A DNA stretch of 64,000 nt from Billgrantia aerodenitrificans (GTDB taxonomy: Bacteria; Pseudomonadota; Gammaproteobacteria; Pseudomonadales; Halomonadaceae), in assembly GCF_021404405.1 (NCBI RefSeq), contig NZ_JABFTV010000014.1, forward strand, positions 42,218 to 106,217, written 5' to 3'. Both the position numbers and the translations under genes were made by a program. A model generated the notes under the pieces. That model was not told where the DNA came from. It was given only the letters and a program-made list of their open reading frames with translations, and ran no database searches. Positions 35,934-44,404 of the stretch are shown piece after piece (position 1 is the first letter of the stretch; each line of letters starts with the position of its first letter).

Positions 35934-36995
35934 TCAGACACGCTGGGCACGGCCGGACACGGCCACCAGTGCCATCAGTCGTTCCGGAATCTCGTCGAGG
36001 CCGACCACCTCCACGGCCCCGCCCAGCGAGATGGCTTCCCGCGGCATGCCAAAGACCACGCAGCTCGCTTCGTCCTGTGCCAGGGTGGCCGAGCCTGCCT
36101 GACGCATCTCCAGCAGGCCGGCGGCGCCATCCTTGCCCATGCCAGTCAGTATCACGCCGATGGCGTTGCGCCCGGCCTGGGTGGCGGCGGAGTGGAACAG
36201 CACGTCCACCGATGGGCGATGGCGGTTGACCGGCGGGCCGTCGTCGAGTCTGGCAACGTAGTTCGCCCCGCTTCGCGCCAACTTGAGATGTGCATCCCCC
36301 GGAGCGATATAGGCATGCCCCGGTAGCACACGCTCGCCGTCGCTGGCTTCCTTCACGGTAATGTTGCACAGGCGGTTGAGCCGTTCGGCGAAAGAGCGGG
36401 TGAAACCACCGGGCATGTGTTGCGTGATCAGAATGGCCGGGCTGTTGGCCGGCAGCGGCTCGAGCACGGCACGGATCGCTTCCGTGCCGCCGGTGGAGGC
36501 ACCGATGATGATCAGTTTCTCACTCGATACCAGGGGCGCCTTGAGCGCCTCACGCGGTGCTGCCTGAGCCTGGCGCGCCTGTCGCGGTCGCGACTTGGCG
36601 GCGGCGCGGATCTTCTCGGCGATGTCGTTGGCGTACTCCAGCATACCGCTGCGAATGCCCAGCGACGGCTTGGCGACGAAATCGAGCGCTCCCAGCTCCA
36701 AAGCACGCAGTGTGATTTCCGAACCGGCCTGGGTCAGCGAAGAGACCATCAGCACCGGCATCGGACGCAGACGCATGAGACGCTCGAGAAAGTCGAGACC
36801 GTCCATGCGCGGCATCTCGACGTCGAGCGTCAGGACATCGGGGTTGTGCTGTTTGATGAGATCGCGCGCGACCAGTGGATCCGGTGCCACGGCCACCACT
36901 TCCATGTCCGGCTGCGAGTTGATGATCTCGCTGAGCAGATCACGAATCAGCGCCGAATCGTCAACGCACAACACCTTGATCCTGTTCGATCCCAA
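35934..36995 (-). CDS. cheB: chemotaxis methylesterase/deamidase CheB (TTG start)
   Basis: The protein has 353 residues from a TTG at 36995, placed 7 bases after AGGAG; a frame from a TTG at 37073 gives 26 extra residues outside the family pattern. The receiver domain (KVLCVDDSALIRDLLSEI; phosphoacceptor in VLTLDVEMPRMDG) is joined to the methylesterase domain. The catalytic Ser is in IIGASTGGTEA, His in ITQHMPGGFTRSFAERL and Asp in LTGMGKDGAAG. CheB removes methyl groups from receptors and is activated by CheA phosphorylation. It follows cheR by about 120 bases. Confidence 0.95.
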   Translation of the reverse strand: MGSNRIKVLCVDDSALIRDLLSEIINSQPDMEVVAVAPDPLVARDLIKQHNPDVLTLDVEMPRMDGLDFLERLMRLRPMPVLMVSSLTQAGSEITLRALELGALDFVAKPSLGIRSGMLEYANDIAEKIRAAAKSRPRQARQAQAAPREALKAPLVSSEKLIIIGASTGGTEAIRAVLEPLPANSPAILITQHMPGGFTRSFAERLNRLCNITVKEASDGERVLPGHAYIAPGDAHLKLARSGANYVARLDDGPPVNRHRPSVDVLFHSAATQAGRNAIGVILTGMGKDGAAGLLEMRQAGSATLAQDEASCVVFGMPREAISLGGAVEVVGLDEIPERLMALVAVSGRAQRV

Positions 36996-37117
36996 GGCAA
37001 ATCTCCTGTCACGTAGGGGAGTCTTTGCGACCCGCAGCAAAGGGTATGCCTCATTGATCGGCACGGTCGGCAAAAACTTTAGGCATTAGGCGAAAACTGG
37101 CCGAGCACGGGCACTTG

Positions 37118-37996
37118 CTAGGCCAGGGTGTAAACGGTTTGCCCACGCAGGCGAAATACCTTGCTGATGTACGAGAAATTTTCGGAGTGGCCGGCAAATA
37201 GCAGGCCATCGGGCTTGAGCAAGGGAGCGAAGCGTTCGAGGATGCGTGCCTGGGTCTGCTTGTCGAAATAGATCATCACGTTACGACAAAAGATGGCGTC
37301 GAAAGGCCCCTTGATCGGCCATTGAGGAGCCAGCAGGTTCATGTGCAGGAACTCCACCATGGACGTCACTTCCGGACGCACCCTGGCCAAACCTTCTTGC
37401 TGCCCCCGCCCTTTCTGGAAAAAGCGCCTCACCCGCTCATCATCGAGCTTGCGCACCTGCTCGATGGGATAGACCCCGGCCCGAGCACGGGCCAAGGCCT
37501 CGGTATCGATATCGGTCGCCACCACACGAGCTTCGGTAGCTCGTGCACCCAGGCTCTCGTGCAGCGTCATGGCGATGGAGTAGGGCTCCTCGCCGGTGGA
37601 GGCCGCCGCGCTCCAGATACGCACAGGCCCCGTGGCCTTTCTGACGTGTTCTGCCAGCAGCGGGAAATGGTGCATCTCGCGGAAAAAAGCGGTGAGATTG
37701 GTGGTCAAAGCATTGGTGAATGCCTCCCACTCCCGCGCATCGGGTTGGCGTGCCAGCCTTTCCAGATAGTCGCTGAAGCGGGTCAGGCCATGATGCCGCA
37801 AGCGCTTGGCCAGACGACTGTAGACCATCTCACGCTTGTGCTCCGCCAGTACGATTCCGGCCCGCTGATAGATCAGCTGGCGGATCTTGGCAAAGTCCTC
37901 ATCGGTCAGCACCAGGTCACGCTCCAGGTGACCCAGCCCTGACCATTGCCCCGGTTCGCTACCGGGCGCCCGAAACTGTGTCAAAACGTTTCCCAC
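37118..37996 (-). CDS. cheR: chemotaxis methyltransferase CheR
   Basis: The protein has up to 292 residues. The N-terminal helical domain (DLVLTDEDFAKIRQLIYQRAG, quoted as LTDEDFAKIRQLIYQRAG) precedes the S-adenosylmethionine-binding domain with RIWSAAASTGEEPYSIAMTL and FDAIFCRNVMIYFDKQTQ. CheR methylates glutamates of the receptors and docks on the W-x-x-F tails found on five receptors here. Start choice is open. The GTG at 37996 has its GAGGAG only one base away. A TTG at 37984 overlaps the upstream receptor stop as TTGA, with the same GAGGAG 12 bases upstream, so it is a good alternative. Confidence 0.93.
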   Translation of the reverse strand: MGNVLTQFRAPGSEPGQWSGLGHLERDLVLTDEDFAKIRQLIYQRAGIVLAEHKREMVYSRLAKRLRHHGLTRFSDYLERLARQPDAREWEAFTNALTTNLTAFFREMHHFPLLAEHVRKATGPVRIWSAAASTGEEPYSIAMTLHESLGARATEARVVATDIDTEALARARAGVYPIEQVRKLDDERVRRFFQKGRGQQEGLARVRPEVTSMVEFLHMNLLAPQWPIKGPFDAIFCRNVMIYFDKQTQARILERFAPLLKPDGLLFAGHSENFSYISKVFRLRGQTVYTLA

Positions 37997-40164
37997 TCCT
38001 CATCGGTGGCCACTTTGCTCGGCTTGACGGCGGCCCGCTTCACGGGAAGCGGGTCGTGCGACAACGCGGGGGCGGCACTCGTTCGTTCGGTCCGTGTATC
38101 TAAAGAATGTTTCTGCTGCGGGCTCGGCACCTGCTCGGGGCCGGCGCCGCGCAGGCGGAACACGCGGATGGCACGAGCCAGTAGTTCGGCCTGATGCTGC
38201 AGGTCGCTGGCTGCCCGCGCGCTCTGCTGCACGCGTTCGGCGTTCTGCTGCGTGACCTGGTCCATCTCGGTGATCGCCTGATTGATCTGGCCGATACCGC
38301 TGCTCTGCTCTTCCGAGGCGGCGGTGATCTCACCCATGATGTCGTTGACCCGCTGCGAGGCCGCCACCACTTCGGCCATCGCCTGCTCGGCTCGCTGCAC
38401 CTGGCTGGCGCCTTCATGGATCTCGCTGGCCGAGCCGTCGATCAGTTGGCGAATTTCCTTGGCGGCATCCGCGCTGCGACCGGCCAAATTGCGCACCTCG
38501 CCGGCCACCACCGCGAAGCCACGCCCCTGCTCTCCCGCCCGCGCCGCCTCCACCGAGGCGTTCAACGCCAGGATGTTGGTCTGGAAGGCGATGGAGTCGA
38601 TCACGTTGATGATGTCCTTCATCTTCTCCGCCCCGGCGGTGATGCGCCCCATGGTCTGCACCACGCCGTGCATCAGCTCGCCGGTATCACGCACGCGGCT
38701 GGCATTGTCCAGTGCCAGCCCACTGGCCTGACGAGCGTTGTCGGTGTTCTGCTGCACCGTGGTGGTCATCTCCTCCATGCTGGAGGCGGTCTGCTGCAGC
38801 GAGGCGGCCTGCTGCTCGGTGCGCGCGGAGAGATCCTCGTTGCCCTGAGCAATGGAGCGCGACGCCGGCGTTACCACGTCGATGCCCTGCTGCACGCTGG
38901 CGGTGGTGCTGTAGAGACTCTTGCGCATGGTATTGAGTGCCCCGAGCAGCACGCCGATCTCATCGCGGGTCCGGTCCGGTGAGCGCACCGCCAGATTGCC
39001 CGAGGCCACCTGCAGGGTGAAATCGACGGCCCGGTTAACCGGTCGCGTAATCGCACGCAGGGTCCAGATGCCCAGCAGAACCAGGAACAGAATCCCCACC
39101 GACAGCGCTGCGATCTGGCCGGTCAGCATCATCTGCTGACCGCGCTCGGCTTCGGCAGCCAATCGATCAGCATAGTCGAGCTTGCCTGCTACCAGGGTGT
39201 TGATGCTGCTGCCCATGGCGTCGACTTCCGGGCGCAGCACGTCATTGTAGGCTTCATAGGCGGCAAAGCCGCTGCCGTCGATCAGTGCCTTCAGGGTCGG
39301 ACGGATACCGCTATCGATGGCAGTATCGAGCCGGGTGCTCAACTCAGCCACTTCGCCGAGGGTCGTATCCTCTCCTTCGAGGAAGCTCGCCCAGGCGGCC
39401 TGGATTCGCTCGACGACGCCTTCCGCCTCACCCGCCAACTCTTGAATCTGCTCCATCCGTAGTGCTCTGGGATTGCGCACCGGTCGCTCCAGATCGATCA
39501 TCAGCTGGCTCAGCAGCTGATCGATGCGCTGCAGATCGGCAATATCCTGCACCACATTGCCGTTCAGTTCAGCAACCCTGTCGCCCGATACCTTGAGCCC
39601 GTAGAGCCCCACGGCACCGCTGAGCAACAGTAGCAAGACGGGGACTACGGTCAGCATTACCAGCTTGGCACGAATGGTGTGCACGTTGAGCCGGGCCAGG
39701 ACCGCCAAGGGTCCACGACGCACCAGCTGCCCTTGCTTGAATGCCAGCTTGCCCCTCCCTTCCCGCAGCAGGGCATAGGCTTTCGATGCCTTGTCGATAT
39801 CCTTTTCCGCAGCGCGTGTACACACCGAGGTGTAGCCCAGGCACTTGCCTTCTTCGAAGATCGGCGTGACCGCAGCCTGCACCCAGTAGTGATCACCGTT
39901 CTTGCATCGGTTCCGGATCACTCCCTGCCATGTGTTACCGCCCTTCACGGTCTTCCACAGGTCGGCGAAGGCTGCCTTGGGCATGTCGGGGTGGCGGATC
40001 AGATTGTGAGGCGACCCGATCAACTCCTCGTGGGCGTACCCACTCACTTCCACGAATGCGGAGTTGGCATAGGTGATCCGCCCCTCCAGATCCGTGCGCG
40101 TGATGAGCAGGTGCTGATCGTCAAGCTTGAGTTCCCGCTGTGTCACCGGTTGATTGTCACGCAT
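37981..40164 (-). CDS. chemoreceptor with cytoplasmic Aer-type PAS and periplasmic sensor (copy 1)
   Basis: The receptor has 727 residues. An Aer-like PAS occupies about 10-125 (TDLEGRITYANSAFVEVSGY, HNLIRHPDMPKAAFADLW, GDHYWVQAAVTPI). TM1 lies near 168-190, a helical periplasmic region of about 160 residues follows, TM2 lies near 345-365, then HAMP and the signalling hairpin. It ends in EEWETF, nearly identical to the E. coli NWETF tether. Aer-type PAS domains bind FAD and sense redox or energy state; here this is combined with an outside sensor. From about 38184 to 38893 the DNA is almost identical to the next receptor gene. The stop overlaps cheR. AAGGA lies 8 bases before the ATG. Confidence 0.94.
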   Translation of the reverse strand: MRDNQPVTQRELKLDDQHLLITRTDLEGRITYANSAFVEVSGYAHEELIGSPHNLIRHPDMPKAAFADLWKTVKGGNTWQGVIRNRCKNGDHYWVQAAVTPIFEEGKCLGYTSVCTRAAEKDIDKASKAYALLREGRGKLAFKQGQLVRRGPLAVLARLNVHTIRAKLVMLTVVPVLLLLLSGAVGLYGLKVSGDRVAELNGNVVQDIADLQRIDQLLSQLMIDLERPVRNPRALRMEQIQELAGEAEGVVERIQAAWASFLEGEDTTLGEVAELSTRLDTAIDSGIRPTLKALIDGSGFAAYEAYNDVLRPEVDAMGSSINTLVAGKLDYADRLAAEAERGQQMMLTGQIAALSVGILFLVLLGIWTLRAITRPVNRAVDFTLQVASGNLAVRSPDRTRDEIGVLLGALNTMRKSLYSTTASVQQGIDVVTPASRSIAQGNEDLSARTEQQAASLQQTASSMEEMTTTVQQNTDNARQASGLALDNASRVRDTGELMHGVVQTMGRITAGAEKMKDIINVIDSIAFQTNILALNASVEAARAGEQGRGFAVVAGEVRNLAGRSADAAKEIRQLIDGSASEIHEGASQVQRAEQAMAEVVAASQRVNDIMGEITAASEEQSSGIGQINQAITEMDQVTQQNAERVQQSARAASDLQHQAELLARAIRVFRLRGAGPEQVPSPQQKHSLDTRTERTSAAPALSHDPLPVKRAAVKPSKVATDEEWETF
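38184..38893. repeat. near-identical ~0.7 kb segment, copy 1 (pairs with 40415-41124)
   Basis: The signalling-domain part of the receptor gene at 37981 matches the segment 2231 bases further on with only scattered single-base differences (for example at 38360, 38400 and 38445). The sensor-encoding parts of the two genes are clearly different. This pattern points to recent duplication or gene conversion. Confidence 0.85.
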
Positions 40165-40199
40165 AGTTATTATCCTTCACCGCCTCATGAGAATCCCCA

Positions 40200-42395
40200 T
40201 TAGAACGTTTCCCACTCTTCCTCGGCGGCCGACCGGTTTCCGGTCGATGCTCGCCTGCTGGGGAGAGGGTCATGCTGCAAGGCTGGCGTCTGGACCGGCT
40301 TTCTTTGCGTGCCGGCTTGATGATGCGTGTTGGCATCCTTGTTACCCGAGAGGCTCTCCACCTTTTCGAGCCCGGCCCCCCGCAAGCGGAAGACACGGAT
40401 GGTCTGTGCCAATTGTTCGGCCTGATGCTGCAGGTCGCTGGCTGCCCGCGCGCTCTGCTGCACGCGCTCGGCGTTCTGCTGCGTGACCTGGTCCATCTCG
40501 GTGATCGCCTGATTGATCTGGCCGATACCGCTGCTCTGCTCTTCCGAGGCGGCGGTGATCTCACCCATGATGTCGTTGACCCGCTGAGAGGCCGCCACCA
40601 CTTCGGCCATCGCCTGCTCGGCTCGCTGCACCTGACTGGCGCCTTCATGGATCTCGCTGGCCGAGCCGTCGATCAGCTGGCGAATTTCCTTGGCGGCATC
40701 CGCGCTGCGACCGGCCAAATTGCGCACCTCGCCGGCCACCACCGCGAAGCCACGCCCCTGCTCTCCCGCCCGCGCCGCCTCCACCGAGGCGTTCAACGCC
40801 AGGATGTTGGTCTGGAAGGCGATGGAGTCGATCACGTTGATGATGTCCTTCATCTTCTCCGCCCCGGCGGTGATGCGTCCCATGGTCTGCACCACGCCGT
40901 GCATCAGCTCGCCGGTGTCGCGCACGCGGCTGGCATTGTCCAGCGCCAGCCCACTGGCCTGACGAGCGTTGTCGGTGTTCTGCTGCACCGTGGTGGTCAT
41001 CTCTTCCATGCTGGAGGCGGTCTGCTGCAGCGAGGCGGCCTGCTGTTCGGTGCGAGCGGAGAGATCCTCGTTGCCCTGAGCGATGGAGCGCGACGCCGGC
41101 GTTACCACGTCGATGCCCTGCTGTACCCTCTCGGTCGTGCTGTAGAGACTCTTGCGCATGGTATCCAGCGAACCCAGCAGCTCGCCGATTTCATCACGAC
41201 TCTGTTTCGGCGCACGTACCGCCAGGTTGCCCGAAGCGATCTGCAGACTGAAATCGATGGCACGTCGCACCGGTCGCGTGATGGCACGCATGATCCATAC
41301 GCTGATGACCAACAGCAGCACGAAGCCCAGCGCCAGGAATGCCAACTGCCCGAACAACATCTGCTGTTGGCCACGCTCGGCCTCTTCCGCCATGCTCAAC
41401 GCCGCGAGCCGTTGCTGCTCCACGAGCTGATTGACCAGGTCCGACAGCGCATCGGCACTTTCTCGCAGCCCCGCCGTTTCGTTGTTCAACGCCATCATGG
41501 CATCGAACGCCTCGGGGCCACCCAGCGCTTCCGCCATGGGAACCAGACCTTCTTGCATGTAACGGGTCAGTGCCGCATCGAACTCCATGGCAACCGGCGT
41601 ACGGTTCACGTCCCGCGCAAGATACTCCTGCCACAGCTGTGTCAAACGCTCACTGCCGACCACCAGGGACTCGGCGACATCGTGACGTACGTTGAGCAGC
41701 GCCATACGTTCCTGGCCGGAGAGCCGCTGCGGCGCATCGGCGATAGCCTGATCGAGCTGCTGCAGTCGAATCACGTCCTGCAAACCGTCGCGGTTGAGCT
41801 CGGCCAGACGCTCGCCCGAAACTTGCAGGCCGTACAACCCGACACCTCCGCTGATGGTAAGCAGCAGCAGCGCCGAAAACGTCAGCATGGAGAGCCGCGC
41901 ACGGATGCTGTGCAGGTTGGTACGTGCCAGCCACCCCAGGGGCCCGCGACGAATCACCTGCCCTTGGCGGATGGCAAGGCCGGAGCGACCCGCTCTTAGC
42001 TGCTCGTAGGCACGCCCTACCGCCTCGGCAACATGAGGCTCCACTGCCGTACGCACCGAGGTGTAGCCGAGGCACTCTCCATTCTCGACGATCGGCGTGA
42101 CCGTGGCGTTGACCCAGTAGTGATCGCCATCCTTACGCCGGTTCTTGACCACACCCTGCCAGGAGTCGCCGCGCTTGATCGCCTGCCATAGGTCGGCAAA
42201 GGCTTCGGGTGGCATGTCGGGATGACGAATGATGTTGTGGTTGGCCCCGATGAGCTCGACATGCTCAAAGCCGCTGACCTCGACGAACGCAGCGTTGGCG
42301 TAAGTGATGCGGCCATCGAGATCGGTCCGCGTGATCAGCAGGTGCTGATCGTTCAGCTTGTACTCCCGCTGTGTCACCGGTTGGTTATTGCGCAT
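40200..42395 (-). CDS. chemoreceptor with cytoplasmic Aer-type PAS and periplasmic sensor (copy 2)
   Basis: The receptor has 731 residues with the same architecture as its neighbour. It has an N-terminal Aer-like PAS (TDLDGRITYANAAFVEVSGF, NIIRHPDMPPEAFADLW), TM1 near 168-190 and a helical periplasmic region with a different sequence (IADAPQRLSGQERMALLNV). TM2 lies near 350-370, then HAMP, the signalling hairpin and the tail EEWETF. The PAS and periplasmic parts are diverged from copy 1 but the signalling domain is nearly identical, so the pair arose by duplication with later homogenisation. A GGGGGAA stretch precedes the ATG. It is third from cheW in the receptor cluster. Confidence 0.94.
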   Translation of the reverse strand: MRNNQPVTQREYKLNDQHLLITRTDLDGRITYANAAFVEVSGFEHVELIGANHNIIRHPDMPPEAFADLWQAIKRGDSWQGVVKNRRKDGDHYWVNATVTPIVENGECLGYTSVRTAVEPHVAEAVGRAYEQLRAGRSGLAIRQGQVIRRGPLGWLARTNLHSIRARLSMLTFSALLLLTISGGVGLYGLQVSGERLAELNRDGLQDVIRLQQLDQAIADAPQRLSGQERMALLNVRHDVAESLVVGSERLTQLWQEYLARDVNRTPVAMEFDAALTRYMQEGLVPMAEALGGPEAFDAMMALNNETAGLRESADALSDLVNQLVEQQRLAALSMAEEAERGQQQMLFGQLAFLALGFVLLLVISVWIMRAITRPVRRAIDFSLQIASGNLAVRAPKQSRDEIGELLGSLDTMRKSLYSTTERVQQGIDVVTPASRSIAQGNEDLSARTEQQAASLQQTASSMEEMTTTVQQNTDNARQASGLALDNASRVRDTGELMHGVVQTMGRITAGAEKMKDIINVIDSIAFQTNILALNASVEAARAGEQGRGFAVVAGEVRNLAGRSADAAKEIRQLIDGSASEIHEGASQVQRAEQAMAEVVAASQRVNDIMGEITAASEEQSSGIGQINQAITEMDQVTQQNAERVQQSARAASDLQHQAEQLAQTIRVFRLRGAGLEKVESLSGNKDANTHHQAGTQRKPVQTPALQHDPLPSRRASTGNRSAAEEEWETF
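40415..41124. repeat. near-identical ~0.7 kb segment, copy 2 (pairs with 38184-38893)
   Basis: This is the second copy of the signalling-domain segment described at 38184. Identity drops sharply after about 41124, where the HAMP-proximal region begins, and before 40415, where the variable tail begins. Confidence 0.85.
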
Positions 42396-42478
42396 TTGTT
42401 ATTCCCCCAACTACCGCATTTCATCAGGAAGCGGAGTACCAGCGTGCGTGTCTCCACCTGCTCGAGAGCATCGAAACC

Positions 42479-43828
42479 TCAAAACGAGGCCCACTGCTCC
42501 TCTTCTTTTTCATTTCGCGTAGCATTCGACGATGTTGCCTGGGCATTGTGGCGCTTGGCCGGCAGCGGATCGTGCTCCAGCCTGGCGACTTGGCTGCCAC
42601 CGGAAACAGGCCGCACGGCACGCTCCTGCTCCGCTTTGCCGGCCTGCCCTGCCAGACGGAAGCGCAGCACGGCCTCACGCAGGCGAGCCGCCTCGGCTTC
42701 GAGCTGAGTCGCCGCCGTCGCCGCCTGCTGTACCAGCGCGGCATTCTGCTGGGTGACCTGATCCATCTGGGTCACGGCCTGATTGACCTGCCCAATGCCA
42801 TTGCTCTGCTCCAGCGAGGCCGAGGCGATCTCGTCCATGATGTCGCTCACTCGCTGCACGGCGGCGACGATCTCGCTCATGGTCTGACCCGCCTTGTCTG
42901 CACGGGCTGTGCCGACGTCGACCTTTTCCAGCGACGCCGCGATCAGCGTGCGGATTTCCCCCGCAGCAGAGGCACTGCGCCCTGCCAGACTGCGCACTTC
43001 CTGAGCCACTACGGCAAAGCCGCGGCCGTGCTCTCCGGCGCGGGCAGCCTCCACCGAGGCATTCAGCGCGAGGATATTGGTCTGGAAAGCGATGCTATCG
43101 ATCACACCGATGATGTCGGACATCTGATGCGAGCTCTCGCTGATGTCGTGCATGGTCGCGACGACCTCACCGACCACCTCGCCACCCTGAGCCGCGGTAC
43201 GCGAGGCTTCGACTGCCAGCTGGCTTGCCTGCCGCGCATTGTCGGCGTTCTGCTCCACGGTGGAAGCCAGCTCCTCCATGCTCGAGGCGGTCTCGGCCAG
43301 TGAGGCGGCCTGCTGCTCCGTACGCGACGACAGCTCACCGTTGCCCTCAGCAATGTCCTGGGCACCGACGTAGATGCCCTCGCTACTGCTACGCACCGTG
43401 CCGACGGTCTGAGAAAGCCCATCCTGCATATGCCTGAGCGAGTTGAAGAGCCGACCGATCTCGTTGTTGCCGCGCCTCTCCACCGGTTGAGAAAGATCGC
43501 CCTTGGCCAACCCTTCGAAATACCCCACCAGGCGCGCGAGTGGCTTCAGCACGTTGACGCTGATGCCCCACACGACGATGACCATGACCAACAAAGACCC
43601 GGCCAGTACGGCAACGATGGCCAGGCGCATCAGGCCGGACATGGTCTCGAACGCCGCCAGGTAAGCGGCGCCCGACTCTCCGGCATGCGGTGCCATGGCC
43701 GCGACGGCGGCGGCGCTCTGCTGCAAGGCATAGAGGCCCAGGCCGCTCAGCACGACGATCATGCCGCCGAAAAAGAGCAATACCAGAAACCAACTGGCCC
43801 TGACCGTCAGGTTATCGATTAGCTTCAC
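42479..43828 (-). CDS. chemoreceptor with minimal periplasmic loop (GTG start)
   Basis: The receptor has 449 residues from GTG 43828, 5 bases after GGAGG; a frame from 43942 would start upstream of the sigma-28 promoter. TM1 is at about 11-32. Only about 35 residues separate it from TM2 near 68-88, so there is almost no periplasmic domain. HAMP (NVLKPLARLVGYFEGLAKGD) and the signalling hairpin (IAFQTNILALNASVEAARAG) follow. The tail ends in EQWASF, a W-x-x-F tether. Without an external domain it may sense membrane or cytoplasmic conditions or partner with other receptors. It directly follows cheW. Confidence 0.92.
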   Translation of the reverse strand: MKLIDNLTVRASWFLVLLFFGGMIVVLSGLGLYALQQSAAAVAAMAPHAGESGAAYLAAFETMSGLMRLAIVAVLAGSLLVMVIVVWGISVNVLKPLARLVGYFEGLAKGDLSQPVERRGNNEIGRLFNSLRHMQDGLSQTVGTVRSSSEGIYVGAQDIAEGNGELSSRTEQQAASLAETASSMEELASTVEQNADNARQASQLAVEASRTAAQGGEVVGEVVATMHDISESSHQMSDIIGVIDSIAFQTNILALNASVEAARAGEHGRGFAVVAQEVRSLAGRSASAAGEIRTLIAASLEKVDVGTARADKAGQTMSEIVAAVQRVSDIMDEIASASLEQSNGIGQVNQAVTQMDQVTQQNAALVQQAATAATQLEAEAARLREAVLRFRLAGQAGKAEQERAVRPVSGGSQVARLEHDPLPAKRHNAQATSSNATRNEKEEEQWASF

Positions 43829-43875
43829 GTCTTCCTCCCTGGCAATTCCCCGCTGACGAGTCGCCGGTAATGATA

Positions 43876-43902
43876 ATATCGGCTTGTTCGTCAAAAACTT
43901 GA
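43876..43902 (-). promoter_or_regulatory. sigma-28 promoter for the receptor at 42479
   Basis: On the minus strand TCAAG (43902-43898), 14 bases, then GCCGATAT (43883-43876). Each element has one mismatch to consensus and spacing is exact. It lies 48 bases before the GTG start, between cheW and the receptor, and would give the receptor cluster its own promoter. Confidence 0.75.
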
Positions 43903-43907
43903 CAGCC

Positions 43908-44402
43908 TCACTCGGCGACACGCTCGACCAGCTCCATCTCATCGCTGGTGAGCAGTTTGTCGATGTCGACGATGACCAACATGCGATCGTCGAGGCTGCC
44001 CAGGCCGCTGAGGAAATCCGACGACAGGGTGACGCCGAATTCGGGCGCCGGCTTGATCTGGTCCGGTGAGAGCGTCATGACGTCCGAAACGCCATCCACC
44101 ACGATGCCGACGACACGATCTTCGACGTTGACCACGATCACCACGGTCTGGCCGCCGTACTCCACCTTGTCGAGGTGGAACTTGATGCGCAGGTCTACGA
44201 TAGGCACGATGACGCCGCGCAGGTTGGTCACCCCCTTGATGAAATCCGGGGCGTTGGCGATGCGGGTTACGTTCTCGTAGCCACGAATTTCCTGCACCTT
44301 GAGGATATCGATGGCGTACTCCTCCTCGCCCAGCGAGAACACCAGGAACTCGCGATTGTGGGCTTCGGCCGCGGCCAGTGCTGATTCGTTCGTCTGGTTC
44401 AT
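43908..44402 (-). CDS. cheW: chemotaxis coupling protein CheW
   Basis: This 164-residue protein has the SH3-like double beta-barrel pattern of CheW (FLVFSLGEEEYAIDILKVQEI, quoted as LVFSLGEEEYAIDILKV; TNLRGVIVPIVDLRIKF; VVGIVVDGVSDVMTL). It links receptors to the kinase CheA in the signalling array. It starts two bases after the cheA stop (TGATCATG), so translation is coupled. Length and order are the same as in E. coli. Confidence 0.98.
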   Translation of the reverse strand: MNQTNESALAAAEAHNREFLVFSLGEEEYAIDILKVQEIRGYENVTRIANAPDFIKGVTNLRGVIVPIVDLRIKFHLDKVEYGGQTVVIVVNVEDRVVGIVVDGVSDVMTLSPDQIKPAPEFGVTLSSDFLSGLGSLDDRMLVIVDIDKLLTSDEMELVERVAE

Positions 44403-44404
44403 GA

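Noticed and set aside
36995..37073. Longer CheB starting at 37073
   Set aside because: The extra 26 residues are outside the family pattern, and AGGAG points to the TTG at 36995.
40272..41999. 575-residue plus-strand open frame
   Set aside because: Antisense to the second Aer-like receptor; the same shadow also appears opposite the first copy.
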